Source of the DNA: Balaenoptera acutorostrata
Lineage: Eukaryota; Chordata; Mammalia; Artiodactyla; Balaenopteridae
Length of the DNA stretch: 64,000 bases
Direction of reading: 5' to 3'
Assembly: GCF_949987535.1 (NCBI RefSeq)
Contig: NC_080067.1
Location: 31,524,039 to 31,588,038, forward strand
Shown piece by piece: positions 42,326-55,754 of this stretch. The position numbers were made by a program, and so were the translations under genes. The notes beneath the pieces were generated by a model. That model had not been told where the DNA came from and searched no databases. It saw nothing but the letters and a program-made list of their open reading frames with translations. Position 1 is the first letter of the stretch, and the number at the start of each line of letters is the position of its first letter.

Positions 42326-44500
42326 AGGAGTTTTTAAATGTTCAAGACTCTTTGGCTAAAATACCAAAAATGTTTATATTGCTTAAACCTCTGGCTTAAT
42401 TTAATTAAGACAAGGAAGGAAGGGAGGGAGGGAGGGAGGGAAGGAGATGGAAGGAGAGAGAGAAGGAAGGAAGGGGAAAAGGAAAGAAGCAAAAAAGGAG
42501 GGTGAGGGCTATGTGAATCAAATAAACCACATCTATGGGCTATCAGAGTTCTAATTCCATTCAACCTGTCAGAGATAAGGAGCTTGGCCAGGAAAAGGGA
42601 AGAGCTTGGTGAAGATCATGTACTTAGCTTCTGATAGAGCAGTGATCATGTTAGGATGCAGGTTTCCTTTTTCCCACCTCAGTCTTTCCTGGCTTGTGCA
42701 GTCAGATATTTTCACCAAATCACACTGAAATTCTTACTTTGGCAGCAGGCTTGCTTGTGTGCTTCACTCTCCTTAGCAGCTTGGTTGAAAAGTCTCCAGA
42801 TAAACTCCAGCTCCACAGCCAGCATTGCTGTGGTCCATCAAGTAAATCTTCTCTCAATCTGGGAGGCAAGTTGGAAAAGAAGGTTAAACACTGATGTTTT
42901 ACAGAGGTTATAAGAGTTGGAGTCAATGCAACTGAAATCTTCACTCCGTGCTGGGCCTAATGTTTTGGAATCTATGTCTTTTCTTTCTGTTAAACATTTT
43001 CAAAGTGTTAGTGCTGAGCCGACTATAAAAGCTTCTCCAGGAATAAGATTTAACAAAGGTCTTAGGTTTTTTAAAGTACTCTGACTTGTGCAGGAAACTT
43101 GGAGTCAAAGATTCCCTGAAAGAAGCAAAGTTTTAAGTAGTCAGAGGCATAAAGATGCTGCATAAAATGAAAAATTTTAAAGGTCAAAGGGACAGAAAGG
43201 TGAAAAAAATGAGAGGGAAAAATCATATGCCCAGAATAAATAAGAATTTAATGCTCTTAAGGAGTGATACTATTGTACTGAATTATAAATATGGCTCAAA
43301 AGGTATTTTTTTAGGAAAGAGATCCCTTAATACACCTTCAGTCATACACAGGAAAAAGAAGTTTTAAGGCAGTATTTGAAAAGTAATTACATAAAAATAA
43401 GTGGAAAAACGTCTACAATTTGTGGTTTTTTCAATGTCATAATCACCCAGTGCCACGTGTCTGCATTTCACTCTAAAATTGGCTCTTTCACAGTATTTTG
43501 CTTGGTGGATTTCTAGAGATTCTCACACAATCACAATTATTTTTAAGAATCACGACTACTATGAATCATAAATATTTATATTATGCCTAATTTTATTTTT
43601 TAAAAAAAGATGTTTACTATCTAAATACATGAGAGAGTTGGGGAGGGCTTTGTTTTATAATACTAGAAAAAACTTGGTGATCCCTGGGAGCCCAGATCAC
43701 CATTTTTCTCTTAGGAGCTGATATGGTTATTGTCATCAGCAGTCTCCTTCATAAACTGGCGATTTTGATAAGAGCAATTCAGAGCTATGCATAAATGAAA
43801 AATTCTTTCATGTGCTTTCAACCATCAGAATTTAATTAAACATGGTTCATATGTTTTGTATTTTTTTAACCAAATCTGCAGCATTGTCTGCTGTAATTGA
43901 CAGCTTTAGTCAACAAGATCAACATTTTGAGCGGGGGAAGGCATACGTGTAGCATCTACTATTAAAGTTGAGGAAGACAGGAAAATAAATGTCGAAGTAG
44001 TTTGGCTTTGAATTATTTTTCACTTTCAGTATAAGTACAGATACAAGTTTCCAATAATCAAATTCATTTTCAAAAATATCATTACTATAGAAGAATGAAT
44101 ACATGAATATATTTCAAAATTCAGGATACCTTTCATCACATCTCTCTAGCAGAGTCTTTTCCTTCTTGCTTGCTTTCCTATTGAGGTGGCCCAAGGTCCA
44201 CCTGTGTGGGAAGGATGGCATTTCCTAAAATAACTACAAACATGGGGCCCTCCCCTCAGCTGGTCCATCGTTGAGAAGCTTGTCCCACCCCCCCCATCCC
44301 ACAATTCCTTGGCTTCTGTCATCAGCTCTAAATCCATGGAGACTGTTTTATCTTATGTGCTAACAATCTTTCTGGTGGTGGGGTGTTATGGGGGGCAGAT
44401 CTCTTCTAACCCCCATGGTGGTAAATAGCACTTTTATACTGAAGATTCCCACATCCACCTCTTTTAAGGAAAGCCCCTCTCCTGAACTTAGGCTTATACA
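42326..44500. other. No gene seen; purine-rich microsatellite
   Basis: Contains the GGAA/GGGA repeat at 42412-42488. Open frames at 42656-42913 have no recognisable product. Nothing else supported. Confidence 0.45.
42412..42488 (+). repeat. (GGAA)n/(GGGA)n purine tract
   Basis: Mostly GGAA, GGGA and GAGA units. A homopurine run of the kind prone to length change; open frames over it are artefacts. Confidence 0.85.
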
Positions 44501-44509
44501 TCTAACTGC

Positions 44510-45010
44510 CTTAAAGGCACCTCAAATTCAACATCCAAATGAGCTCGTCATCTTTCCCTGAACATAAACATGCTTTTGTTTTATGATAGTAGTAGCTAGA
44601 ACTCAACAATCCACCAAATTGCTCAAGACACAAATCTGGTTGCAAGGGTTGGCTCTCATCTCTCCTTTTTCTCCTTGTATCTGATCAATTATGCATTATC
44701 TTTTATTCAACATTCCATGTGCCTATAATTTGCCAAATTTTCTTCATACTCACATTGAAGGACACCATGATATGTTTCCTGGATCACTGCTGTATCTTCT
44801 TACCTGGGATCTGCTACTCTAATTTTTTAAACCAATAATTTTTAAACCAATAGTTCATTTCTGTAAGCAGATTGACCTTTAAAAAATGTAATGCTGACCA
44901 TGCTCATTTGCTAAAACACTTCAATAGTTCCCCATGCTCTTAAGGTAAAGTCCAAAACCTACATGGCTTACATGGCCGATGTGACTGTGCCTACCATATA
45001 CCTCTTGGAT
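44510..45010 (+). mobile_element. Ancient interspersed repeat, family left open
   Basis: 'cacttcaatagttccccatgctcttaaggtaaagtccaaaacctacatggc' (about 44918-44971) and the upstream 'tggatcactgctgtatcttcttacc' resemble a very common old mammalian repeat. I cannot say with certainty whether it belongs to L2 or an MaLR internal region. Confidence 0.4.
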
Positions 45011-45427
45011 ACAAGGCCATGGACAAATGTTTAAAGAAAACAGTGCAGTAGCTTTTTTCACTTATTATCACTGCCTCAGTTACCAATTTATGTCAACAAA
45101 TAAACCTTGGTGAATTTTGATTAAACTATTATCTTGTTTTAATGAGCTTATACTGTGTACATCTTAGCTGTACTCTGACAGATCCAGGGGTTACTGCAAC
45201 TCTATATGGTTTCACAGAGGCCCCAGTACAGTTCTTCCTTCAGCAACAAAGGCCCCAAGGAGCCAGTGATAGCACATGCTATTGCTAAACATCAGAAGTT
45301 CTGCTTCCATTAGTATTTCTAATCTTCACCCCACCTCACGCTACCTTTCCTTCCTTCAGAAGTTGACAGAAGATAATTAGGATCACTTATTGACCCTCTA
45401 TGTAAAACACACACAAAGTAAATTCCC

Positions 45428-45590
45428 CTGTGTCTTAGTCCATTTGGTTGCTATAACAAAATACTATTGACAGAGTGGCTTATAAGCAACAAAATTTATT
45501 TTTCACAGTTGTGAAGGCTGGGAAGTCCAAGATCAGGTTGCCAGCAGATTTGGCTTGCTTTCTGATGCAGGCACTTTCTAAAACAGCTTG
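45428..45590 (+). mobile_element. Old interspersed repeat, family left open
   Basis: 'cttagtccatttggttgctataacaaaatac' followed by 'gtggcttataagcaacaaaatttatttttcacagtt' and 'gaaggctgggaagtccaagatcaggttgcc' matches a widespread mammalian repeat from memory. The name is not certain. Confidence 0.5.
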
Positions 45591-46965
45591 TATCTCTTAT
45601 CACAGATGATTAGCTTTTGAAAAACAGTTTCAAATAAAAACTAAATGAGACTTCTAAAAACAGATGTAAAGAGGTTTTGTAAAAAAAAAAATGGCTATAT
45701 TGACTATCCAAAGAAAATACAATCTCTTCTTGATTCCTTTAATCCTGAGAGTCTAAAACCCCATGTATTTTGTTCTATAATGCATGGAGGTACAATTTTA
45801 TTGGAATCCAAGGCATCTCCGCAATCTTTTAAAATTCCTTTTTTCTAAAACATAGATTTTTTTTTTTTTTTAATCCAGGGGCCAGTTGTCTAGGGATGAT
45901 GTGGTGTTCCAGAAAGGGAAGGTTGAGAAATTGAATATTTACACTTTCTAGCTTTGATAGTGGAAGGAGATGAGAAATTTGAATGGCTTTTAGGCAGCCT
46001 AAGTTCACATCTGCCCATAAATTGACATTCTGGATGACTTGATGATGAAACAAATAAGGCACCCAAACTTACTCTCTACAGATGAAATTCTTCTACAAAT
46101 ATGGTGTGTGTTAGTCTTTTGTACTGCAGATTTTCATAAAAGTTTTAACCCCTGCTTAAAAAAAAAAAAAAGATGAACTATGTAAATTGTTTAAATAAAA
46201 ATAAGCTAGAGTATTTACAGAGTGCTTTAAGTTAGCCAGATGTTGGTCAGATGCTAGATATATCCAGACTTGACCCCAAATGTAACTTTGCTCTTTCTGT
46301 GGGTAAGCTCGAATTACTGCTCTCTATGCTTTATTTAACTTAGGCTTTAAGCTTGCAAGTAATGGTAGTCTGTGCTCTCAAATTGCATGAGTGGGAGACC
46401 CCAGGGCTGTCTGCGTGGCACAGACTACAAGCATATGGGGCTGATAAATTTCTCCAGTGAGAAGTAGTGATGAACTAGGGCCATAATTAGAATTGGATTA
46501 TAATGTGATAAAATGCGTAATGATTATCTTTCAAAAAGTAAATTCTTGATCAAAGTTCAGGACATTTGTGAATGCAAATCCCTCTACTTACGATCTTTTA
46601 AAGTTCATGTACAGCTAAATAGATTAACAAATCAATGACCTATTCTAGAATTATTTTTCTTAGTAGTGAATTTGAGATTCTAAACTGATTTATAAGTTAA
46701 CATCCATACATTACCTTCAAGATGTCAAATTCCTCAATGTCTAAAGTTATATTGTCTTCATTTTCTCTTTTAATGAATATAGATTCTGCTTGTACTTTTT
46801 GTTCATATAAACTTATTCACACAAAAATGTAAAGTGGAAGAGAAAAATAATTTTGAATTTTGTCCAATTTTGACCATTACAGATAGGAAACAATTAGGAG
46901 TCCAACAAGGACAATGAGGTTACATACATAAAACTTCTTATTGTGTTGTGTTCCTAAGTTCTAAA

Positions 46966-47058
46966 AATTATTTTTAATTTTTAAAAATAATTTAAATAAT
47001 AATAATAATGATTTAATAAAAACTAAAAATAATAATTTTAATAATTATTATTTTTAAC
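46966..47058 (+). repeat. AT-rich (AAT)n-like tract
   Basis: Almost pure A/T with AATAATAATAAT runs and a self-complementary end (ATAATTATTATTTTTA against TAAAAATAATAATTT). Confidence 0.8.
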
Positions 47059-48053
47059 TGAAAGAAGCAGGAGGTGTAAATACATCACAATCAATAACAC
47101 TTTACTAAAGAACTGGGTTTTGTCTCTAGTATAAGAAATAGTACAAGAACACAGCCTGGATTTTCATGGTAATACCAGATTTTAAGAGCATCTTCTAACT
47201 GCTCTCACACTAATAAACTATGGTTTGAAAACTGAAGCCACAGAACACTTTTACTTGAATGGAACTTCAGAAAGATACCAAATATACATTGTTTTGTTTT
47301 GCATCTGTGTGTTTCTTTAAAGCCTCATATTCCCTCAAAATACCTTTCTTCCTACAGCCACATGTCTATCTGTGAGCAAGGCTCTCAGCTTGACAGGTGA
47401 TTAAAAGGGGGAATAGAGGTTTTGCCAAAGCTTAAAACACTCATTCATTTTAAAGATGCCATAGAGAAGAGTTTTCTAGAATGTGCTTACAATATATAGT
47501 TCTGCATCTAACTATATTTAAAAGACCCATAGCAAAGAAAAGAGCTCACAGACAAGTACATAAATCTATTCCTTTATCTCTTGAGAGTTCAAAATGTACA
47601 TTAACCTATCTGAGGCTTCAAGAAGTCCCACAGTGGGGAAATCTGTTTGGCTTTGTTTAACATGGGGGGTCTCACCTTTCCAAACACTGTAATATTTATT
47701 AATGTGGCAGTGTATATTGAGGAAATTGCCAAGAATAATAAAATTGAAATGGGAAAAATTATTTTCAAATTATGTAGAAGTATTCAAAGGCCAATATCTT
47801 ACTATGATCATGATCATAAGGTACTTTACAGTTTACAAAACACTTTCATATACGCCATTTCATTTTATTCCTATAAATATCTTAGGAATTAGAAAGGGAA
47901 AATATTAATAACACTCCCTTTGAAGATGAAGTAACTGAAGTTTACAAAACTTAAGTGAGGGTTCAAGTTCCTGTGAAGATGAAGTAAGCAGCTCCACTCT
48001 GTCTCTCCAACCACATACAACCAAAGCCCTTGGCCAGAATGCATGGAGTGGGC

Positions 48054-48090
48054 CATTCCACACAGGAACTGTGCATTCCACACAGGAACT
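48054..48090 (+). repeat. 17-bp direct repeat, period 20
   Basis: CATTCCACACAGGAACT occurs at 48054-48070 and again at 48074-48090. Confidence 0.9.
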
Positions 48091-48939
48091 CTAAGTAAAT
48101 GGTAGAAGGTGGCTTGGGAAGAAAAGCAGAACTCAAAGTACAAGCAATCAGTGGGACGTTTCCTTGTTTTATTCTTTTTTCATACATATCTCCTTGTCTT
48201 TGAGTCAGCACAAATCCCAGAATAGTGTACCAGGCATGGACAAAAAGAGTTCCAAGAGAAATTCATCTTCTTTTGTTCTTAGGATTGGGAAGTGCAGCCT
48301 CTAGAAGACGGAGAGAGTAGGGGTAAATTCCTAACCTTTTCTTCTTGCTTTCTCAGCTTTGCTGCCAGCAAGCCCCACTCCTGAAGCTGCAACCCTGTGG
48401 TGGTGGTGGCAGTGGCAGTTAGGTGAGTACCTGAAAAGAGGATCATCCTGCTCTCCAACCAGAGAAACCAGTGATCCAAAGGGCATAAAAGAATATCTCC
48501 ATTTTTTCTCTCTATCCTCCTGCCACTTGCATCTAGAAGCAGAAGCAAGCTCAGGACATGCGTGCAGGTTAAAAAGACTAGCAGAGGACCAGAAAGGAGG
48601 AACCCGGCGAGCAAGATAGTTTGGGGAGACACTATAGAGAAGAAGGAGCTCAAGAAAAGGATTTCAAAACATTTTATATGAACCCTTTGGCTCACCCCTG
48701 AGCTGAGCGGTAGATATGACCCTAAACAGTATACCAATCAGCTTTGAGAACTGACGTATGAGGTAGACTGCACTCAGGCTTCAGACTGGCCCCTATGAAG
48801 CACACATGCAGGAGAGAGCTGAATAACATTGGGAAGACTTTGAAAGGTATTCTGACATTTGAACCACAGTCCACATAAGTCATGTCAGAAATTGCAGCCA
48901 GCACCTGAGTCAATTGCTTACTAAAACGAAACAATAACA

Positions 48940-51590
48940 ACAAGAAAGCATTCTCCGTAGGATCTAATCTAGACCAAGAACACTATAACTTAATATTCAA
49001 AATATCCCAGTCCCAAATTATTCAATATATGAAAGAATCAGAAAGGTCTCACAAATTGCCAAAGGAAAGGAAATCAACAGACATCAACCTAATATGAATC
49101 AGATGTTGAATTATCAGACAAAGACTTTAAAGAAGCTATTATGAAATGTTTAAAGAAGTAACAAAAAACATTCTTAAAACAAATGGAAAGATAAAAATTT
49201 CATCAGATAAATAGAGGCTATAAAGGAGAACCAAATGGAAATTTTAGAACTGGGAAATACAATCACCAAAATAAAAAAAAAAATTTACTAGATGGGTTCA
49301 ATAGCAGAATGAAGACAAGAGAAGAGTTAATGAACTTGGAGGTAAATTAGTAGAAATTATCCAATTTGAACATTAGAAAGAAAAAAAATTGAAAGAAAAA
49401 AATGAACAGTCTTAAGAACCTGAAGAAAATACCAGAAGGTCTAACATTTGTGTTTTTGAAGTTTCAGAAAGAAAAGAGAAAGATTATTGTACAGAAAAAA
49501 ATGTACTTGAAGAAATAAGGCCTGAAAACTTTCCAACTTTGGGTAAAGACATAAGCTTGCAGATTCAAGAAGTTCAGCAAACCCCTAACAGGATAAAGTC
49601 AAAGAATTCCGTGCCCATACATATCATGATCAAATTGACGAAAATCAAAGAGAAAAAATCTTGAAAGCCATTAGAGAAAAATAAAGCATTACATGTAGGA
49701 GAATAACTATTCAAGTGATTGTAAGTTTGTCATCAAAAAGAAGGCAGTGAAGCAAAAACGATATTGCACTGTAAGAAAAGAACTGTCAGCCTACAATTCT
49801 CTATCCAGTAAAAATAACTTTCATTCACAAATTAAGATGAAATAAAGACATTCTCAAATGAATAAAAACTAAGATAACTTATCACCAGAAAACCTAATAT
49901 ACAAGAAGTGCAAAAGGAAGTGTTTCAGGTGAAAGGGAAAAGATACCAGAGAGAAACATGGAACTTTGGGAATAAAGGAAGAGCAACAGAAATGGTAAAC
50001 ATTGCATAAATAAATAGACTATTTTTCACTGAAGTTATTTTAAATGGTTCTTTAAATTTTTTAAATGGTTGAAAGTAAAAATTATAACTGGCGGATTGTT
50101 CAATGAACAAAGAGATAATAAATATCACAACTAAAATATAAAGGAAGATATGGTGGTAAGGTTTCTACATTTGACTAGAAATGGTAAAATATTAACTCTA
50201 AGTAGACTGTGAAAACTTAAGTATGCATATTGTAATACCACTGGAAAAGATACAAAAAGACATATTAAAAATATAATTGATAAATTTAAAAGTAATACTT
50301 AAAATATTCAAATAACCCAAAAGAAGGCAGAAGCAGTGGAATGAAAAATAGAGGGGACAAACAGAAAACAAAAAATAAAATGGTAGACCTAACTCTAAAC
50401 ATATAAATAATTAATTTAAAGATAAATAATTTAAACACGGCAATTAAAAGACACAGTTTTCAGATTAGGTAGAGGGTAACAAATATATATGGTCTATAAG
50501 AATTCCACTTTAAATATAATAATTTAGGTAGATTAAAAAGGAAAACAACAGTAATATATAAACATCAGTCAGAGAAAAACTGGAATATATTATTATCAGA
50601 CAGAATAAACCTCAGAGCCAAGAAAATTACCAGAAATAAAGAGGGACATTGCATAATGATAAAAGAGTCAATACGTTAATAAGATATAACAATGCTAAAT
50701 ATATGTACATAACAACAGAGCTTCAAAATATTTAAAGCAAAAGTGAATAGACATGACAAGAGAAACATATCAATCTATCACTGTACTTGGGGATTTCAAC
50801 ACTCCTTTCTCAGGAATCATAAAGATACAGAAGAACTGAACAACACCATCAGACAACTGGACTGATTGACATTTATGGAACACGTCATTCAACAATAGCA
50901 GAATACTCATTCTTTTCATGTGCACGTAGAACGTTCACCTTGATAGACTACATCATGAGTCATAATACAAACCTTAACAAGTTTAAAAGAATGGTAATCA
51001 CATAATCATGTACTCTGACCGTAAACATCATACACTTACCATGTAGCACAGCAATCCCACTCTTAGCTATTTACTCTAAAGAGATATAAACTTATGGTTA
51101 TACAAGACATGTACATGAGTGTCTACAGACATTGTATTCATAATCACCTAAACTAGAAATAACTCAAATGTCCTTTGATAAGTCAATGGATTAAAAAGCT
51201 GTAATTCTTCCATATCATGGATTACTATTGCAATTACTATTACTATTACTGTACTATTGTACACAATAAAAAGGAACATGCAAGAGTATTGATGAATCCC
51301 AAAGACATTATGCTGAGTGAAAGAAGCCAGTGGCCAAAGGTAACATGCTGTATGAGTCCAATAATATGACAACCTAAAAAAGGCAAAACTATTTGGAAGA
51401 ACAGATTAGCTGATGTCAGCAATTAGGAGTAGGGGGAGGTTTTAACTACAAAGGAGCAAGAAAAAAGATATTGTTTTGCTGTGATGTTCTGTTCTATATC
51501 CTGATTATGGTGGTTGGTACAAGAATTTACACCCACGTTAAATCTTATAGAACTGTACATCAAGAAAAAGAAAAGTTTAAAAAAAATCCT
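48940..51590 (+). mobile_element. Ancient L1, internally deleted
   Basis: Decayed sense L1. ORF1-like sequence spans about 49060-49870 ('gttgaattatcagacaaagactttaaagaagc', 'atgggttcaatagcagaatgaa', 'aacctgaa...ggataaagtcaaag'). The ORF2 endonuclease region spans about 50590-51015 ('cagagccaagaaaattaccagaaataaagagggacattgcataatgat', 'ggggatttcaacac'). It then jumps to the ORF2 C-terminus and 3'UTR from about 51040 ('agcaatcccactcttagctatttac'), so the RT domain is missing. It ends near 51590 with an A-rich stretch after 'atagaactgtacatcaa'. No frame survives. Left boundary approximate. Confidence 0.75.
51223..51252 (+). repeat. (TTACTA)n-like short tandem repeat
   Basis: Repeats of ATTACT/ACTATT inside the 3' part of the ancient L1. 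Confidence 0.7.
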
Positions 51591-51750
51591 TAAGTGAGTT
51601 GCCGGAGATGATGTGATATTATGTGATGAATCAGAAGAGAAGGCAGGTTAGACGCTTTTGCCCTGGGCCTTCAAATATTTATTGAAAGAAATGAATTGAT
51701 AAATGAAACAGCACCCTACTAGCATATGGCATAATAGTTACTTTGTAATA

Positions 51751-51966
51751 CAGTGGACCCTTGAACAACATGGGTGTGAACTGCATGGGTCCACTTATTC
51801 CTGAATTTTTTTTCAATATGTACTAGCGTAGTACGTGATCTGTGGTTGGTTGAATCCGTGGATGCGGAACAGGGGATACGGAGGGCTGACTATAAAGTCT
51901 TACTCGGATTTTCAACTGCATGAGGGTTGGTGCCCCTAATTCCTGTGTTGTTCAAGGGGTCAACTG
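51751..51966 (+). mobile_element. Tc1/mariner-type MITE
   Basis: 216 bp flanked by TA on both sides (51749-51750 and 51967-51968). Terminal inverted repeats: CAGTGGACCCTTGAACAAC at the left, and the right end reads CAGTTGACCCCTTGAACAAC on the opposite strand. The TA duplication and CAGT ends are typical of Tc1/mariner (Tigger/pogo-like) nonautonomous elements. No transposase. The inside holds a GGATACGGAGGGCTGACT stretch that resembles the end of another Tigger-like element. Confidence 0.85.
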
Positions 51967-51968
51967 TA

Positions 51969-53187
51969 CATTAATTAATTTCTTAAATTGGGATAATAAT
52001 TTTTAATGTTTTAAATAACACTTCGTACCTTTCAACAGTCCTTCCTGCTTCCACATTCTCTGCCATGTTTCTCTTCCTAAGGGTGCCAAGTATATTTCTT
52101 TATCCTTCAGATTAGGTTCAGCAATATGACTTGCTTTAGCAAAAGAATAATATGGAAGTGGTAATGTGCCACTTCCAAGAGTCCTTCTATGTTTCCACTT
52201 GCCTTTCCCTCTATCATCGCCATGGGGGAAATATGCTGGGGTGAGACCATTGGGCCTGGGAGGGAACTTAGAGATTTACAGCAGAGAAAACCGCATTAAG
52301 CTGAGCCCAGGCAACTCATAGATCCATGAAATTAAATTATTGTAATTGTAAGGCACTGTGCTATGGGAGTGGTTTGTTATGTAATCTTTTGTGTGGCAAA
52401 AGCTAACTGGCATGTTTGTAAAGCGCAAACTGACCTCTAGTCCTTGACAGGATCCCAGTCTCAGGGTAACAGCAATGAGAATCAAGATATCCAGGAAGGT
52501 GTTCAGACAAAAAGAACAAGACCAATCCAGTTCTAATAAATGAAGAGTATGATTTCTCCACAGGCTCAAAATAAAACTTGGTTAACAAATCCGACAGGAA
52601 AAAGTCAAAGCAAAACAGGCATCAGTGTTAACTCGTTACTAGACCTACTTGGGGCCCTTGAGCACAGACAGGATTAGAACTGGGGTGAGGGCAAGCAAGA
52701 CTGAATCTCTAGGTGAAGGTCTAATATATATAGATATAGGGGAGAAAAAAAAAGGTGAGTAACTGGGCAGTGAAAAATGTCTTTGGGCAACATCAAGAGA
52801 CCTCTGTATAGTAACCTCTTGTGTTTCTTCTTTTGTCTTGGCTATACAGAGAGAAATAATAAGATTTGTGTGCAATTACAAAAAACATCTCACCACTTCC
52901 TCGAAGTGTTTTCTGACCTCGTATCTGCATTTTGATGGTATTAGCATTATTCCTCTGGACTATCCCTAACTCATTTTAAGTGGATGTGAAAAATACTGTG
53001 CGCATCAATGCATGATGCCTTAGCCTAAGAACTAGTGCTTTCAAAACTGTACATCATGATCATTATCAACAATGTACTCAATGTACCAAGAACGATGGGG
53101 CGTGCAGCATGAGGGATGCTCCTGGCCTTTTAAATAAAGGGCCAATAACACGGATTTTTCAGAAATTCTAATCCACTCTACTGCAAA
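51969..53187. other. No gene seen
   Basis: Open frames at 52276-52588 and 52645-52875 have no recognisable domain. No repeat with clear boundaries recognised. The last part (about 52880-53150) is unique-looking sequence with no obvious decay pattern of a repeat. Confidence 0.45.
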
Positions 53188-53201
53188 GCTTGGGCAATCT
53201 T

Positions 53202-53504
53202 TTTTTTTTTTTTTTTTTAATTAATTTATTTAATTATTTATGGCTGTGTTGGGTCTTCGTTTCTGCGTGAGGGCTTTCTCTAGTTGTGGCAAGTAGGGGC
53301 CACTCTTCATCGCCGTGCACAGGCCTCTCACTATCGCGGCCTCTCTTGTTGCGGAGCACAGGCTCCAGACGCGCAGGCTCAGAAGTTGTGGCTCACGGGC
53401 CTAGTTGCTCCACGGCATGTGGGATCTTCCCAGACCAGGGCTCGAACCCGTGTCCCCTGCATTGGCAGGCAGACTCTCAGCCACTGCGCCACCAGGGAAG
53501 CCCC
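53202..53504 (-). mobile_element. CHR-type SINE, deleted form, antisense
   Basis: Reverse-complement CHR SINE: T-rich tail at 53202-53225, body, B box (GGGCTCGAACC on plus) near 53438-53448, and the GGGGCTTCCCTGG head at the right end. A perfect 14-bp TSD, GCTTGGGCAATCTT, lies at 53188-53201 and 53505-53518. It lacks the roughly 37-nt middle segment of the long form. Confidence 0.95.
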
Positions 53505-54184
53505 GCTTGGGCAATCTTGACCCAGAGATGCAAATTTAAATAACTGCAGTCGTTCCTCTTAACTCTTACTCAACGCTGATTAATTTCAGATATGCCAGAC
53601 TCAAAGCTTTCTGCCGCCAAACTTTCTAAAACAACCTTCCTTTTAACAGCTGAAAGATATCGAAAGTTCAAGGAATAAAAAGTAGTTTAATTTGGCTATG
53701 CCTTGAAACCTAGTGTTTTAATAGAAAAAGAGCTAACGAACAGAGGATTAATGCTTGTTTTGTTTGGAAGGACCTGGAATTTGGAAAAACATTCTTGTAT
53801 CCCGTAAATACTGGTCTCTGTCATCTGCTAACAATGATCGTCCAAGTTTATTCATAGTATGACGTAGGATGCTCTTACATACAGTACAAATTATGCATAA
53901 ACCCAACAATGTAAGAAATATTAAATTGAAATGAATTCAGCCTTCTACTCCTTAAAATTCCTTTCCAAACTTTTCTAAATATCTTATGGACATTTTAGTA
54001 GTTTCAGTGTTCTAGCTTTGTTGAAGATTGTTGAAGATTGACCTCACAAAATTGCATTTGGAAATGATGGGACTCCTATTATCAGAGATAATTAAACTGG
54101 AACAGAGCAAAAGTCTGATATTTTACATTCAAATAAAAAATTGCATTTACATACAGGTTGAGAGAAGCCTCATTTAAGAGCAAA

Positions 54185-54356
54185 ACTCATTACTGCACAT
54201 TAAAATCACTGAAGCACTTTAAAAAGTAGCTGTACTTGGGCCTTACTCCTAGAGATTCTGGTTTCTTTGGTCAGGGCTAGGACGTGAGCATCAGCATTGT
54301 TTAACTGCTCCCCCAGGTGATTTTAATGTGCAGCCTGGTTTGAAAACCACTAATCT
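54185..54356 (+). mobile_element. MER5A-like nonautonomous DNA transposon
   Basis: 'tgcacattaaaatcactgaagcactttaaaaa...cctagagattctggtttctttggtcagggc' and 'ccaggtgattttaatgtgcagcctggtttgaaaaccactaat' are the landmarks of this hAT-related element, with complementary ends (TGCACATTAAAATCAC at 54195 against GTGATTTTAATGTGCA near 54317-54332). Confidence 0.8.
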
Positions 54357-55424
54357 GGTGTTTTCTTTTAAATCATTGTGGCATAACCCCCTATACAAGA
54401 TGATAAAATCTTAGGCTTTACATCTAGAAATATAGTGACCAGGCCAAAGAAGGCAATCAGAATCACTGCAGTAGCCAGGTTTCTAGGTGACACACTGTCA
54501 AGTGTGATGTTGACAATGGAGAGAGAACCAGAGAGCCACAGAGGACAGGATGATGAGATGGCTGTGAATCCTGAACTGTTTATCTTGGAGAGCAGATTTA
54601 GGAAAACCACAATCCATTTGCACTGCTAACACATAGAAAGGGCATTCAACTTAGTCTGTGTTCCTTTAGAAAGCAGAACAAGAGCTAACAGGAAGAAGTT
54701 GCAAGGGCAGCTGATATCAGCTCAATATAAGGAAAAGCATTCTGCTAACAAGAGCTTTTCAACCACAGATGAGCAATCTGCAAACCCTCAAGCAGAGGTC
54801 TAGTGATCTGTCACGGACATGGGAAGGAAGCTGGACTATGTGACCTTTCTTTCCCATTGTACAAATAACCTGAGAGAACATCTTGCAGCTTCATGAAATT
54901 CCTCAAACTGTGTCTGTGCTTTTGGAGCTGAAGAAACAAAAGACTGAGGGAACTCAGGCTATTGGCTGGAACCAAGGCTGTCTAATAATCATGAGCTCTC
55001 TCTTCTTTGCACGATTGCACCAAATCTTACTTGACCATCTTACCACTGGTCAAGTCTCTGGACATAGTATACCCTCGGGAGAAATTGGTTATTTTTGTCT
55101 TTCAATATAAAGGACTAGGGAAGAGTCTGATATTTTAAGTGTGGAAAAGATAAAAGGATGAGGCATAAGGGGTTGCGGGGAGAGAGGAAACAGTTGTGAT
55201 TACTGCAGTTAAATATTGGAAAGAGACACCCATGTTAAAAGGCATTAATTTTTTTCATATCATTTTCAAATGTACATGGATAAACTTTAAGTAGAAGTTA
55301 CAAAAGACAGATTCTAGCACAGTTAAGAAAATGCTCTGCTGTGTCTGTGTCAGGATTCAATGACTTGATCATCACTGGATTGTAATGCAAGGATGATAAA
55401 TCCTATCTATTAATCTAAATCAAA

Positions 55425-55490
55425 TCTATAATGTCAGGTACAATGATAGGCATGTAAAAGGCGCCTAATAAACATTCACTAAATAAAGTT
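55425..55490 (+). mobile_element. MIR/L2-type 3' core fragment
   Basis: 'caggtacaatgataggcatgtaaaaggcgcctaataaacattcactaaata' resembles the conserved 3' core shared by old SINE/LINE families. Confidence 0.5.
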
Positions 55491-55754
55491 TTCAAGTACA
55501 GTCTGGATGATCATCAACCAGGGAAACTTGAAAGGGATTTGTTTAGGGTGAAAGCAGGACAGAGATTGGACTACCTAGCTTTTAAGACCACTCCAATCTT
55601 GAGATTCTATTGTTAGATGATACAAATTAAATCACTAAACCCTGAAATAACTCTAGGTTTTCATTATTTTAAAACCAACACATACCTAAATCTATCTTCT
55701 TCAATTAAAATATGTATCTTTTTCTTAAACATGTGATTGGTATATTAGGTAAAA

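Larger units (their letters stand above)
45600..48930. other. No gene seen; AT-rich tract and small duplication
   Basis: Contains an AAT-rich low-complexity tract (46966-47058) and a 20-bp-period duplication (48054-48090). Open frames at 48279-48737 and 48359-48619 lie in opposite orientation over the same GC-richer patch and match nothing recognised. Confidence 0.45.
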
